Shown in pieces: positions 7,230 to 14,728 of a DNA stretch of 15,812 nucleotides (positions are counted from its first letter, which is position 1; each line of letters begins with the position of its first letter). The position numbers were made by a program, and so were the translations under genes. The stretch is from Candidatus Sulfopaludibacter sp. SbA3. Lineage in GTDB: Bacteria; Acidobacteriota; Terriglobia; 20CM-2-55-15. The stretch is taken from NCBI GenBank assembly GCA_945861845.1, contig CAMAWS010000014.1, positions 1 through 15,812 of the forward strand, read 5' to 3'. Below the pieces are notes generated by a model, which was given only the letters and a program-made list of their open reading frames with translations, searched no databases and was not told where the DNA came from.

Positions 7230-7622
7230 TTAAACTCTACGTCTCTTTGGTGGACGGCACCCGTTGTGTGGGATGGGTGTGACGTCCCGAATCGCGCGGA
7301 TTTCCAAGCCTGCTGTCTGCAGTGCGCGAATGGCCGAGTCACGTCCCGAACCGGGCCCCTTGACGCTCACTTCAACCGAACGCATGCCAACTTCACGCGC
7401 CCTATTGGCAGCGGTGACGGCGGCCTGCTGGGCAGCGAAAGGCGTACCTTTCCGCGAGCCCTTGAAGCCCAGCGATCCCGCGCTCGACCAGCAGACAACG
7501 TTTCCTTCGAGATCCGCAATCGTCACAACGGTATTGTTGAACGTCGCCTGAATGTAAGCGACGCCGCTGGGTACGATCCGTTTCTCTTTTTTCTTCGCGC
7601 CTTTTTTCTTCGGCTGGGCCAT
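7230..7622 (-). CDS. rpsK: 30S ribosomal protein S11
   Basis: Small-subunit platform protein near the mRNA exit. At 130 residues it matches the usual length (E. coli 129). Recognisable segments are [17 protein letters not shown], the [20 protein letters not shown] core, [15 protein letters not shown] and the conserved end [18 protein letters not shown]. The N-terminus is lysine-rich ([12 protein letters not shown]), as is common. The ATG start is preceded by GGAGAG; the rpsM stop lies 19 nt upstream. Confidence 0.99.
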   Translation of the reverse strand: MAQPKKKGAKKKEKRIVPSGVAYIQATFNNTVVTIADLEGNVVCWSSAGSLGFKGSRKGTPFAAQQAAVTAANRAREVGMRSVEVSVKGPGSGRDSAIRALQTAGLEIRAIRDVTPIPHNGCRPPKRRRV

Positions 7623-7641
7623 TTATCTCTCCGAAATCTTC

Positions 7642-8028
7642 TTAAGTTTTAGCCGCTGCCTTCTTGCGAACGGCGATTGCGCCACGCCGCGGCCCCTTGC
7701 GCGTACGTGCGTTGGTGTGAGTACGCTGACCGCGAACAGGCAGTCCTCTTCGATGCCGGAATCCACGATAAGACCCGACCTCCATCAGACGCTTAATGTT
7801 GACAGATATTTCTTTGCGCAGATCGCCTTCGACGCGGTGCTGCTCTTCGATAACCTTTCGAATCTTGTTGATTTCGTCATCGTTCAGCTCGCGGACTTTC
7901 GTATCCACGCTAACTCCGGCCGCGCTGAGAATGTTGTTCGACTGTGCTCGACCAATGCCGTAGATGTACGTAAGAGCGATCTCGACTCGCTTGTTCGGCG
8001 GAAGGTCGACGCCAGAAATACGGGCCAT
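7642..8028 (-). CDS. rpsM: 30S ribosomal protein S13
   Basis: Small-subunit head protein that contacts the large subunit (bridge B1) and the P-site tRNA through its basic tail. At 128 residues it begins [20 protein letters not shown], with the helix-two-turn-helix segment [14 protein letters not shown]. It ends with the basic stretch [18 protein letters not shown] and a Lys/Ala tail. The ATG is preceded by a strong AAGGAGG site. It is the first gene after rpmJ, the classical head of the alpha operon, with 58 nt of spacer in between. Confidence 0.99.
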   Translation of the reverse strand: MARISGVDLPPNKRVEIALTYIYGIGRAQSNNILSAAGVSVDTKVRELNDDEINKIRKVIEEQHRVEGDLRKEISVNIKRLMEVGSYRGFRHRRGLPVRGQRTHTNARTRKGPRRGAIAVRKKAAAKT

Positions 8029-8086
8029 TAGAAAACCTCCTTCACATTTCGCATTGCGACTTTTGACTTTCGAATTTTAGAAAACA

Positions 8087-8200
8087 TTATCCCTGCCGCT
8101 GCTTGTGCTTCGTGTTGACGCAGATCACGCGAACGACGCGCTTCCGGTGCACGACTTTGCACTTGTCACAGATTTTCTTTACCGACGCTCTAACTTTCAT
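8087..8200 (-). CDS. rpmJ: 50S ribosomal protein L36 (zinc form)
   Basis: A 37-codon gene. Translation from the ATG at 8200 gives [18 protein letters not shown], continuing to [13 protein letters not shown] and TAA at 8087-8089. C11, C14, C27 and H32 form the zinc-ribbon ligand set of the C+ type of bL36. L36 sits in the large subunit near the base of the L7/L12 stalk. GAGG lies upstream of the start, and a GNRA-capped hairpin lies just before it (8215-8238). The position between infA and rpsM is standard. Confidence 0.98.
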   Translation of the reverse strand: MKVRASVKKICDKCKVVHRKRVVRVICVNTKHKQRQG

Positions 8201-8214
8201 ATTTGCCTCAAACC

Positions 8215-8238
8215 AATGCGAACTTCCCAGTTCGCATT
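8215..8238 (-). promoter_or_regulatory. Perfect 10-bp hairpin with GGGA loop in the infA-rpmJ spacer
   Basis: On the minus strand AATGCGAACT (8238-8229) pairs perfectly with AGTTCGCATT (8224-8215) around GGGA, which fits the stable GNRA tetraloop class. No T-run follows, so it is not a terminator. It lies 14 nt upstream of the rpmJ start, next to its ribosome binding site. It may modulate rpmJ translation or mark an mRNA processing site; that is inference. Confidence 0.5.
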
Positions 8239-8244
8239 TCGAAA

Positions 8245-8463
8245 CTATTTATACCTATACACGATCCTGCCGCGCGTCAGGTCATAGGGCGACAACTCGA
8301 CAGCGACCTTGTCGCCAGGAAGGATACGAATGAAATTCTTTCGCATTTTCCCCGAAATATGCGCCAGGACCTGATGCTTGTTCTCCAATTCAACACGAAA
8401 CATTGCGTTCGGCAGGGGCTCGACCACGGTCGCGATTACCTCGATGGCGTCTTCTTTAGGCAA
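8245..8463 (-). CDS. infA: Translation initiation factor IF-1, TTG start
   Basis: IF-1 binds the A site of the 30S subunit during initiation. The 72-residue product (the same length as E. coli) is a single OB fold: [17 protein letters not shown], then [39 protein letters not shown] and [13 protein letters not shown]. The start codon is TTG at 8463, with AAGGG nine bases upstream; no in-frame ATG would give a full-length protein. The gene overlaps the end of adk by 8 nt, so it is probably translationally coupled. The map gene that usually precedes it is absent. Confidence 0.98.
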   Translation of the reverse strand: MPKEDAIEVIATVVEPLPNAMFRVELENKHQVLAHISGKMRKNFIRILPGDKVAVELSPYDLTRGRIVYRYK

Positions 8464-9154
8464 ACTTTGTATCCCTTCCCCTGGAAGCGGGCGTCATGGG
8501 CGCGTGAGCCTGCAACAAGGAAAGAATCTCGTCCGTGATCTGGTTGATCGGGAGCGAGCCGTTCACCTGGCGGTAGACTCCAACCTGCTGGTAATACTCG
8601 ACCAAGGGATAGGTTTCTGCCTGATACGCTCGGAACCGCTCGCTGATCAGGTGCTCCTGGTCGTCTGAGCGATGAACCAACGAACCGCCGCATCGGTCGC
8701 AGACGCCCTCCTGCTTTGGGGTCCGGCTGTAAACGTTATAAATGTCGCCACAGCTCGAACAGAGCCACCGTCCCATCAACCTGTTAGCCAATTTAGCGGT
8801 ATCGACTGCAATTTCGATCACGGACAGTTGATCGCCACCGGCCATCTTTCCACCGAAGCTTTCGGCCTGCTGAACCGTTCGAGGATATCCATCGAGAATA
8901 AATCCGTTCCGGCAGTCATCCTCCTGGATGCGATCGGCAACAATGCCGTTAACTATGTCGTCACTGACAAGCTCGCCCGCTTCCATCTTCTGCTTGGCCG
9001 CGAGCCCCAATTGAGTCTTCCGTGCAATCGCGTCACGAAGCATGTCCCCGGTCGAGATCTGGGGAATGCCCAGGTCACGCATGATCGCCCGCGCCTGGGT
9101 ACCCTTACCGGCGCCGGGCGCCCCCAGCAAGATCACAATCTTGCGGAAGCTCAA
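8456..9154 (-). CDS. adk: Adenylate kinase, zinc-type LID, TTG start
   Basis: Catalyses ATP + AMP to 2 ADP in the cytoplasm. The P-loop [10 protein letters not shown] is at residues 11-20, the AMP-binding region follows ([26 protein letters not shown] at about 86-100), and the long LID domain carries four cysteines (132, 135, 152, 155; [10 protein letters not shown] and CDRCGGSLV) expected to hold zinc, as in Gram-positive enzymes. At 232 residues it has a C-terminal tail of about 14 residues beyond the usual end. The start is TTG at 9154, with GGGAGG five bases upstream, overlapping the secY stop by 4 nt. The tail runs 8 nt into infA. Confidence 0.98.
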   Translation of the reverse strand: MSFRKIVILLGAPGAGKGTQARAIMRDLGIPQISTGDMLRDAIARKTQLGLAAKQKMEAGELVSDDIVNGIVADRIQEDDCRNGFILDGYPRTVQQAESFGGKMAGGDQLSVIEIAVDTAKLANRLMGRWLCSSCGDIYNVYSRTPKQEGVCDRCGGSLVHRSDDQEHLISERFRAYQAETYPLVEYYQQVGVYRQVNGSLPINQITDEILSLLQAHAPMTPASRGRDTKFA

Positions 9155-10521
9155 GCCTTCCTCCCGCGAATGCGGCCCTTTTTCAGGAAACCGTCGTAGT
9201 GACGCATGATCAGCTGCGATTCGACCATCTGAATAGTGTCCATTGCCACACCAACCACGATCAGCAGCGAGGTACCGCCGAAGTAGAAGTTCACCTGCAG
9301 TCCCTGCGTAACGAAGCCAGGCAGGGCAGCGTCGAGTGAAGGCCCTATGAACGGAATATTCTGGACATGGAATCCTGTGATGATGAACTCAGGTATGAGC
9401 GCAATTACCGCAAGATAGAGCGCGCCGACAAGGGTAATTCTCGTCAGGATTGAATTCACATAGTCCGCGGTGCGCTTCCCCGGCCGAATGCCAGGAATGA
9501 ACCCGCCGTACTTCCGCATGTTGTCGGCAACTTCATTGGGATTGAAGATGATCGACGTATAGAAGTAGCAGAAGAAGATGATGCCGCCAATGTAGAACAC
9601 GTTGTACAGCGGCTCGCCGAACTGCAGCGCTGATGTGACGGCACTCAAGAAACGGTTTTCTGTTACAACCAATCCGAATGTCTGCGGAAACGTCAGGATC
9701 GACGACGCGAAAATGACAGGAATAACTCCGCCCGTATTAACCCGCAGCGGGAGATGTGTGGATTGGCCGCCAAGAACGCGACGCCCGACCACGCGTTTCG
9801 CATACTGCACCGTAATTCGGCGCTGTGCTCTCTCCACGAGCACGATGAATGCTACGACCCCGACCATCATGGCCATGAGAACTAGAAGCGTCAGGACGCC
9901 CCACTGATTTGTAGTGACCCGCTCGTACATCTCACTGATCGCGGCCGGCAACCCGACCACAATGCCGGCAAAGATGATCAGCGACATTCCGTTGCCGATC
10001 CCCCGTTCGGTAATCTGCTCACCCAGCCACATGATGAAGGCTGTGCCCGTGGTCAGCGTCAGCATCGTCATCAATACGAACCCAATACCCGGGTTGATAA
10101 CGAACTGACCCTGCCGCTGGAGGGCAACGGCGATACCCAGGCCCTGAACGAGGCTGAGAATCACCGTGAGATACCGGGTGTATGTGGTGATCTTGCGACG
10201 GCCCAGTTCACCCTCTTTCGACAGCTTTTCCAGGTACGGCCAGACAACAGTAAGCAACTGCAGAATGATGGATGCCGTGATATACGGCATAATTCCCAAC
10301 GCGAAGATTGTCAGCCTCGACAGGTTTCCACCACTGAACAGATCGGCAAAGCCCAACACTGTGCCCTGACTTGCTGCGAAAAAGGCTGCGAGGGCCTCCG
10401 AGTCGATCCCGGGCGTCGGTATGTGGGCCCCGATCCTGTAAACGGCAAGCAGGCCGAGCATGAACAGGATGCGCTTTCGCAAATCCGGTATGCTGAATAT
10501 ATTCTGAATCGCTTCAATCAC
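9151..10521 (-). CDS. secY: Preprotein translocase subunit SecY
   Basis: The pore subunit of the SecYEG channel in the inner membrane. At 456 residues it shows the expected ten hydrophobic segments. It opens with IFSIPDLRKRILFMLGLL and YRIGAHIPTPGID. Other landmarks are the plug region FSGGNLSRLTIFALGIMPYI (SecY signature), WLGEQITERGIGNGMSLIIF, the conserved GGVIPVIFASSIL, and a lysine/arginine-rich C-terminal tail ([13 protein letters not shown]). The start is GTG at 10521, overlapping the rplO stop by 4 nt; GAGG lies ten bases upstream. Its own stop overlaps the adk start by 4 nt. Confidence 0.99.
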   Translation of the reverse strand: MIEAIQNIFSIPDLRKRILFMLGLLAVYRIGAHIPTPGIDSEALAAFFAASQGTVLGFADLFSGGNLSRLTIFALGIMPYITASIILQLLTVVWPYLEKLSKEGELGRRKITTYTRYLTVILSLVQGLGIAVALQRQGQFVINPGIGFVLMTMLTLTTGTAFIMWLGEQITERGIGNGMSLIIFAGIVVGLPAAISEMYERVTTNQWGVLTLLVLMAMMVGVVAFIVLVERAQRRITVQYAKRVVGRRVLGGQSTHLPLRVNTGGVIPVIFASSILTFPQTFGLVVTENRFLSAVTSALQFGEPLYNVFYIGGIIFFCYFYTSIIFNPNEVADNMRKYGGFIPGIRPGKRTADYVNSILTRITLVGALYLAVIALIPEFIITGFHVQNIPFIGPSLDAALPGFVTQGLQVNFYFGGTSLLIVVGVAMDTIQMVESQLIMRHYDGFLKKGRIRGRKA

Positions 10522-10973
10522 TGGGATATCACCTCGCAGGCGCCACCGGCCTTAGTGATTTTTTCGCGAGCACTTTCCGTGAAGTAGTGGGCCGTCACTG
10601 TGAGCGGGCGGTCGATCTTGCCGTCTCCCAATACGCGCAAACCGTACTTGGCGAGCTTCTTGATAATCCCTGCTGCGATCAACTCCTCAGGCCCGATCTT
10701 CAATCCCTTGTCGAAACGGGACAGGTCACTGACATTAATGATGGTGAATTCCCGCCTGAAAGGGGCGTTGCTGAAGCCGCGCTTTGGAACGCGGCGATGC
10801 AGCGGCATTTGACCGCCCTCAAATCCCCGCTTCGAGTGACTTCCCGAACGGGACCACTGGCCATTGTGTCCGCGCCCCGCGGTTTTTCCATGACCCGAGC
10901 CAGGACCGCGCCCGATTCGCTTCCGCTTGTGCGTCGATCCCGGATTTGGCTTTAAAGTATGAACTCCACTCAT
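10518..10973 (-). CDS. rplO: 50S ribosomal protein L15
   Basis: Late-assembly large-subunit protein. The 151-residue product has the glycine- and basic-rich extended N-terminus (KPNPGSTHKRKRIGRGPGSG and GKTAGRGHNGQ) that threads into 23S rRNA. EGGQMPLHRRVPKRGF follows, then a globular C-terminal domain ending in REKITKAGGACEVI. The ATG at 10973 lies 23 nt after rpmD. The end overlaps secY by 4 nt, tying ribosome and translocon expression together as is typical of spc operons. Confidence 0.99.
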   Translation of the reverse strand: MSGVHTLKPNPGSTHKRKRIGRGPGSGHGKTAGRGHNGQWSRSGSHSKRGFEGGQMPLHRRVPKRGFSNAPFRREFTIINVSDLSRFDKGLKIGPEELIAAGIIKKLAKYGLRVLGDGKIDRPLTVTAHYFTESAREKITKAGGACEVISQ

Positions 10974-10996
10974 ATTAATAGTTCCTTTTGCTGCGT

Positions 10997-11200
10997 CTAT
11001 CCTAAGACCCTCACAAGATGCGGCACCTTGGCGATCATGCCGCGAATTGCGGGCGTATCGGCCACATCTCTGGTCGAATTCAACTTGTTGAAGCCCAATC
11101 CCCTGACAACAAGCTTCTGCTGTTCATTAAAACCGATTGAACTTCGGTAGTACTGGATCTTTATCTTTGGCGAACTTGAAGCCGTCTTTTTGCCTGCCAT
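10997..11200 (-). CDS. rpmD: 50S ribosomal protein L30
   Basis: Small large-subunit protein. At 67 residues it is slightly longer than E. coli L30 (59), with a short Lys/Ser N-terminal extension (MAGKKTASSSPK). The core IKIQYYRSSIGFNEQQKLVV, LGFNKLNSTRDVADTPAIRG and MIAKVPHLVRVL is typical. The ATG is preceded directly by a run of A residues and has no clear Shine-Dalgarno sequence at normal spacing; GGGG lies farther upstream next to the rpsE stop, so coupling to rpsE is likely. Confidence 0.97.
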   Translation of the reverse strand: MAGKKTASSSPKIKIQYYRSSIGFNEQQKLVVRGLGFNKLNSTRDVADTPAIRGMIAKVPHLVRVLG

Positions 11201-11209
11201 TTTTTTAAA

Positions 11210-11716
11210 TTACCCCAGGATCTCTTCCAGAGACTTTTCACGAAGACGCGCAACATCCTTGGGATCCTTCAGGCTTCGAAGGCCCTCAAATGTGGCCTTA
11301 ATCACATTATGCGGATTCGAAGTTCCAATGGACTTCGTCAGGATGTTCGAAACGCCAGCGGCCTGCATCACCGCGCGAACCGCTCCACCAGCGATTATTC
11401 CTGTTCCCTCAACGGCCGGCTTCAACAGCACCCGTCCTGCTCCAAACAATCCCATCACCTGGTGGGGAATCGTATTGTTGGTGAGGGGAACCTTGATCAG
11501 GTTCTTCTTGGCAGCCTCAATCGCTTTTCGAATCGCCTGCGGCACTTCTTTTGCTTTTCCAGTTCCGTACCCGACGTGACCGCCTTCATCGCCAATCACA
11601 ACAAGGGCGCTGAAACTCAGGTTCTTACCGCCCTTCACGACCTTCGTGACGCGGTTAATAGAAACCACTGTGTCTTTCAGTGCAAGCTGTCCTGCATCAA
11701 TACGCTGAGTGATCAA
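11210..11716 (-). CDS. rpsE: 30S ribosomal protein S5, TTG start
   Basis: Small-subunit protein involved in decoding fidelity and in the mRNA entry channel. At 168 residues it is close to E. coli S5 (167). It has the double-stranded-RNA-binding-like N-terminal domain ([20 protein letters not shown], then [20 protein letters not shown]) and the C-terminal domain ([20 protein letters not shown], then [20 protein letters not shown]). The start is TTG at 11716, with AGGAG six bases upstream and no suitable in-frame ATG. The rplR stop is 25 nt upstream. Confidence 0.98.
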   Translation of the reverse strand: MITQRIDAGQLALKDTVVSINRVTKVVKGGKNLSFSALVVIGDEGGHVGYGTGKAKEVPQAIRKAIEAAKKNLIKVPLTNNTIPHQVMGLFGAGRVLLKPAVEGTGIIAGGAVRAVMQAAGVSNILTKSIGTSNPHNVIKATFEGLRSLKDPKDVARLREKSLEEILG

Positions 11717-11741
11717 TTGGAACTCCTAATCAATTTCACAA

Positions 11742-12110
11742 TCAAAACTTCAATCCCGCCTCGCGAGCCGCTTCCGCCAGCGCCTTAACTCGCCCGTGAT
11801 AGATATAGCCGCCCCGATCAAAGAGGACCTTGCTGATTCCCTTATCGAGCGCTCGTTTGGCAACGATCTTCCCGACTGCCTTTGCCGCCGCAATGTTGCC
11901 GCCGCCCTTGGAAAGCTCGCCCTTTGTCTCTGCATCCAGTGACGAAGCCGCAGCTACCGTTGCGCCCTTCGCATCATCGACGATCTGCGCGTAGATATGC
12001 TTACTGCTGCGAAATACGCACAGGCGCGGTTGCGCTTCAGTTCCACTGACACGCTTTCGAATTCGCTCGTGAATTCGGAGGCGCACCACATTTGAATCTT
12101 CCTTGGGCAT
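11742..12110 (-). CDS. rplR: 50S ribosomal protein L18
   Basis: Binds 5S rRNA in the central protuberance. The 122-residue product has a basic N-terminus ([20 protein letters not shown]) and the core [20 protein letters not shown], followed by [20 protein letters not shown]. It ends with [20 protein letters not shown] and AREAGLKF, the diagnostic L18 end. The ATG at 12110 is only 2 nt from the rplF stop. Confidence 0.99.
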   Translation of the reverse strand: MPKEDSNVVRLRIHERIRKRVSGTEAQPRLCVFRSSKHIYAQIVDDAKGATVAAASSLDAETKGELSKGGGNIAAAKAVGKIVAKRALDKGISKVLFDRGGYIYHGRVKALAEAAREAGLKF

Positions 12111-12112
12111 GA

Positions 12113-12652
12113 CTACTTACCTCCGGCCTTTCCAGCCTTTTTCTTAAGCCGCTCCCCCGTAAACCGAATACCTTTCTGCTTGTACGGATCCGGTTTCTTG
12201 AGCGCCCTCATGTTCGCGGCGGTCTGTCCAACAAGCTGCCGGTCGACACCGGTAATCACCAGGTGCGTCTGCTTGTCAATCGACACGCTGATTCCAGGAG
12301 GAAGTGGATATTCGACGGGATGCGAAAAACCGAGCGTGAATACGACCGAATTCTTTTTTGATTCCGCTCGATATCCGACGCCAACTATATCCAGTTCGCG
12401 AGTAAATCCATCGGTGACGCCGCGCACAGCATTGGCTACGAGAGCCCTGGCCAGTCCGTGAAACGAGCGCTGCCGCCCACTGTCATCGGAACGGATGGCG
12501 ACGAGGTCCTTATCCTTCTTTTCCCAACGAATACCCGGCGGGATCAGGCTTGTAACCGTCCCTTTAGGCCCTGTTACGACCATCGTATCGGGCTTGATAT
12601 CTATCTTTACCTTATCCGGCACGGGCACGGGCTTTCTACCAATCCTCGACAT
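12113..12652 (-). CDS. rplF: 50S ribosomal protein L6
   Basis: Large-subunit protein near the factor-binding site, built from two similar alpha/beta domains. The 179-residue product begins [19 protein letters not shown]. The second domain includes [20 protein letters not shown] and [20 protein letters not shown], and the conserved end is [20 protein letters not shown]. The length equals the family norm (E. coli 177). The ATG follows 12 nt after rpsH. Confidence 0.99.
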   Translation of the reverse strand: MSRIGRKPVPVPDKVKIDIKPDTMVVTGPKGTVTSLIPPGIRWEKKDKDLVAIRSDDSGRQRSFHGLARALVANAVRGVTDGFTRELDIVGVGYRAESKKNSVVFTLGFSHPVEYPLPPGISVSIDKQTHLVITGVDRQLVGQTAANMRALKKPDPYKQKGIRFTGERLKKKAGKAGGK

Positions 12653-12664
12653 TTTTCTGCGCTC

Positions 12665-13057
12665 CTAATAAACGTTGCAGAGAAGCTCGCCGCCATAGCC
12701 CTGCTTACGCGCGGCTTTTCCGGTCATTACGCCATGCGACGTCGTCACGATGCTTATGCCAAGGCCGCCCAGCACTTTAGTTATTTCATTCCTGGCAACA
12801 TAAACGCGGCAGCCGGGCCGGCTCACCCGGTCTATCTTCGAGATGACGTTCTCGCCCCTGGGTCCATATTTCAAGAAGACTGCCAGGAAGTTCTTGCCGC
12901 CTTCTTCACTGGTCTTATAGTGCGAGACGAAGCCCTCTTCTTTCAAAATTCGCGCAACCTCTATCTTCAGCTTCGAGGCGGGCATCTCAACTTTCTGATG
13001 CTTGGCCTGGACCCCATTTCGAATTCGGGTAAGCATGTCTGCAATCGGATCTGTCAT
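12665..13057 (-). CDS. rpsH: 30S ribosomal protein S8
   Basis: Primary 16S rRNA (helix 21) binder and, in E. coli, the translational repressor of the spc operon. The 130-residue product begins MTDPIADMLTRIRNGVQAKH. It carries RVSRPGCRVYVARNEITKVL and the signature GLGISIVTTSHGVMTGKAAR, ending GGELLCNVY. The ATG at 13057 is 31 nt after rpsN. A possible S8 target would be the unusually long rplX-rplE gap, described separately. Confidence 0.99.
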   Translation of the reverse strand: MTDPIADMLTRIRNGVQAKHQKVEMPASKLKIEVARILKEEGFVSHYKTSEEGGKNFLAVFLKYGPRGENVISKIDRVSRPGCRVYVARNEITKVLGGLGISIVTTSHGVMTGKAARKQGYGGELLCNVY

Positions 13058-13088
13058 TTTCGTAGAACCTCTCTAGCGAATTCCTCAA

Positions 13089-13274
13089 CTACCAGCTTGA
13101 CTTGATCACGCCCGGAACTTCCCCGGCAAGCGAGAGCTGCCGGAAGCAAATCCGGCAAAGCTGAAACTTCCTGAGAAAGGCGCGGGGACGGCCGCAACGT
13201 TTGCAGCGGCTGTGGTAGCGAACCGCGAATTTTTTCTTCTTTGCTTCCTTCGCAATTGCCGAAGTACGAGCCAT
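13089..13274 (-). CDS. rpsN: 30S ribosomal protein S14, type Z
   Basis: Short (61-residue) zinc-binding form of uS14. Two CxxC pairs are visible: C24 and C27 ([11 protein letters not shown]) and C40 and C43 (QLCRICFRQ). It ends [11 protein letters not shown], the conserved C-terminus. The ATG at 13274 is 9 nt after the rplE stop, the normal spc-operon position. The long cysteine-free form (about 100 aa) is not what is encoded here. Confidence 0.99.
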   Translation of the reverse strand: MARTSAIAKEAKKKKFAVRYHSRCKRCGRPRAFLRKFQLCRICFRQLSLAGEVPGVIKSSW

Positions 13275-13283
13275 TGAATTCTC

Positions 13284-13919
13284 CTATTGCTGTCTGAACG
13301 GCATCCCGAGTTGCTTCAGCAGCTCGCGAGCTTCGTCATCTGTTCTGGCAGTGGTTACGATGGTCACGTTCATTCCACGGATCTTTTCCACCTTCGCGTA
13401 ATCAATCTCAGGGAAGATCAACTGATCGCGCAACCCGAGCGTGTAGTTGCCTCTGCCATCGAATGATCGCGTGGATACGCCACGGAAATCGCGCACCCGA
13501 GGTAGCACGACACTCATCAGCCTGTCGAGAAACTCGAACATTCTCTCGCCACGAAGCGTCACTGCGGCACCGATCGGCATATTCTCACGCAGCTTGAAGT
13601 TGGCGATCGATTTCTTCGCCTTCGTGAGGACGGGTCGCTGACCAGCGATGCGGCCCAACTCGTCAGCCGCTACGTCCAGGATTTTCGCATTCGCAACGGC
13701 TTCGCCGAGACCCATATTTATGACGATCTTCTCAAGCTTCGGCACAGCCATGATGTTCGTATAATTGAAGTGCTTCATCAGGGCCGGCACGATTTCCTTG
13801 CCATACCGCACATGCAGACGGCAGGGCTCTTTGGGGCCCTTGGGGCGCTCTGGCTTTCCCTTTGGGGCGGCCTCCGGCGCCGCCGCACTCTTCTTTTCCT
13901 TCTTTTCTTTCTTACTCAC
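13284..13919 (-). CDS. rplE: 50S ribosomal protein L5 with N-terminal extension
   Basis: Binds 5S rRNA and contacts the P-site tRNA. The core starts near residue 34 ([18 protein letters not shown]) and includes [20 protein letters not shown] and [18 protein letters not shown], ending [20 protein letters not shown]. The total is 211 residues against about 179 usually; the excess is a low-complexity Lys/Glu/Ala/Pro N-terminus (residues 1-33). The GTG at 13919 is supported by GAGGAA nine bases upstream, and no later ATG or GTG would give a standard start. A 109-nt spacer separates it from rplX. Confidence 0.98.
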   Translation of the reverse strand: MSKKEKKEKKSAAAPEAAPKGKPERPKGPKEPCRLHVRYGKEIVPALMKHFNYTNIMAVPKLEKIVINMGLGEAVANAKILDVAADELGRIAGQRPVLTKAKKSIANFKLRENMPIGAAVTLRGERMFEFLDRLMSVVLPRVRDFRGVSTRSFDGRGNYTLGLRDQLIFPEIDYAKVEKIRGMNVTIVTTARTDDEARELLKQLGMPFRQQ

Positions 13920-14022
13920 CGTTCAGTTCCTCGTCTGTTTCTTGACGGCTGCGTCCCTTGCCAAAAGGTTTCGCGCTGTCGCGCTCACGCTTCGCGTCGG
14001 GCTTGCATTCGCAGCCGCTCAT
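13912..14022 (-). CDS. Doubtful 36-codon ORF in the rplX-rplE gap
   Basis: An ATG at 14022 opens 36 codons that fill the gap and end in TAA at 13912-13914, overlapping the rplE start by 8 nt. The predicted peptide begins [19 protein letters not shown] and ends [11 protein letters not shown]. It is hydrophilic and matches nothing I know. No Shine-Dalgarno sequence precedes it. It may be a leader peptide coupled to rplE, or an accident of GC-rich untranslated RNA. Confidence 0.13.
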   Translation of the reverse strand: MSGCECKPDAKRERDSAKPFGKGRSRQETDEELNGE

Positions 14023-14028
14023 GCAAGT
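13920..14028 (-). other. 109-nt rplX-rplE spacer, possible regulatory leader of rplE
   Basis: This is the longest gap in the cluster. In E. coli the S8 repressor site lies at this rplX-rplE junction. The RNA could form several small GC-rich stems (ACGC-GAA-GCGT, GCGC-GACA-GCGC, GACG-CAGC-CGTC) before the rplE ribosome binding site. I could not identify a clear helix-21 mimic by eye, so a regulatory role is inferred from position and length only. Confidence 0.3.
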
Positions 14029-14352
14029 TCAATCGATCGCGTTTCCGCATTTACGACACACTCTGACTGTGTTGTTATCAGCAAGGACTTTCTTCCCAAT
14101 CCGCGTGTGCTTGTTGCAGTTCTTGCACATGATTGCGACGTTCGAAATATGAATCGCCGCTTCCTTCTCTACGATGCCACCCTTGATGTTCCGCTGAGGG
14201 TTCGGGCGGGTGTGCTTCTTGATCATCTGAACCCCTTCGACCACGACTCTCTCCTTCTTCGGATTCACGATCAACACGCGGCCGGTCTTACCACGGTCCT
14301 TGCCGCGAAGAATGAAAACCTGGTCGTTCTTCTTGATTGGAGGAATAGGCAT
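14029..14352 (-). CDS. rplX: 50S ribosomal protein L24
   Basis: Assembly-initiator protein that binds the 5' region of 23S rRNA. The 107-residue product has the KOW motif (KKNDQVFILRGKDRGKTGRV) and the core EGVQMIKKHTRPNPQRNIKG. A C-terminal zinc-ribbon-like pair follows: CKNC (in VAIMCKNCNKHTRIG) and CRKC (in VRVCRKCGNAID). The ATG at 14352 shares one base with the rplN stop (TGATG arrangement), indicating tight coupling. Confidence 0.99.
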   Translation of the reverse strand: MPIPPIKKNDQVFILRGKDRGKTGRVLIVNPKKERVVVEGVQMIKKHTRPNPQRNIKGGIVEKEAAIHISNVAIMCKNCNKHTRIGKKVLADNNTVRVCRKCGNAID

Positions 14353-14723
14353 CAGATAACCTCCGGAGCAAGCGAGACGATTTTCATGAATTTCTTGTCG
14401 CGCAATTCCCTCGCAACGGGTCCGAAGACGCGCGTGCCGATCGGTTCATGATCGTCGTTGATTAGAACGGCAGCGTTCTGATCGAACCGGATATAACTTC
14501 CGTCCTTGCGGCGTTGCTCCTTCTTCGTGCGCACGATTACGCATTTCACTACCGAGCCCTTTTTCACGTTGCTGTCCGGACTGGCTTCCTTTACAGCAGC
14601 CGTGATGATGTCGCCGAGACTGGCCTTTAAACCTGTCGACCCGCCGAGCGGCAAGATGCACGAAAGCCTCTTCGCGCCGGAGTTATCGGCGACCTGGAGG
14701 ATCGTTCTCATTTGAACTGGCAT
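14352..14723 (-). CDS. rplN: 50S ribosomal protein L14
   Basis: Large-subunit protein at an intersubunit bridge. The 123-residue product begins [20 protein letters not shown]; the internal Met5 gives another possible start. The core [20 protein letters not shown] and [20 protein letters not shown] leads to the conserved [20 protein letters not shown] and [20 protein letters not shown]. The gene lies 5 nt after rpsQ. Confidence 0.99.
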   Translation of the reverse strand: MPVQMRTILQVADNSGAKRLSCILPLGGSTGLKASLGDIITAAVKEASPDSNVKKGSVVKCVIVRTKKEQRRKDGSYIRFDQNAAVLINDDHEPIGTRVFGPVARELRDKKFMKIVSLAPEVI

Positions 14724-14728
14724 AAGAC

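Noticed and set aside
7169..7342. Upstream in-frame extension of rpsD (58 codons)
   Set aside because: The extension overlaps the end of rpsK and has no similarity to S4; the TTG with AAGGAG gives the family-length protein.
8048..8055. TTCGCATT in both the rpmJ-rpsM and infA-rpmJ spacers (also at 8231-8238)
   Set aside because: Only eight bases with limited flanking similarity; too short to call a repeat family.
12458..13105. 215-codon plus-strand open frame over rplF and rpsH
   Set aside because: Antisense shadow; no family similarity.
13765..14451. 228-codon plus-strand open frame over rplE, rplX and rplN
   Set aside because: Antisense shadow of three certain ribosomal genes.
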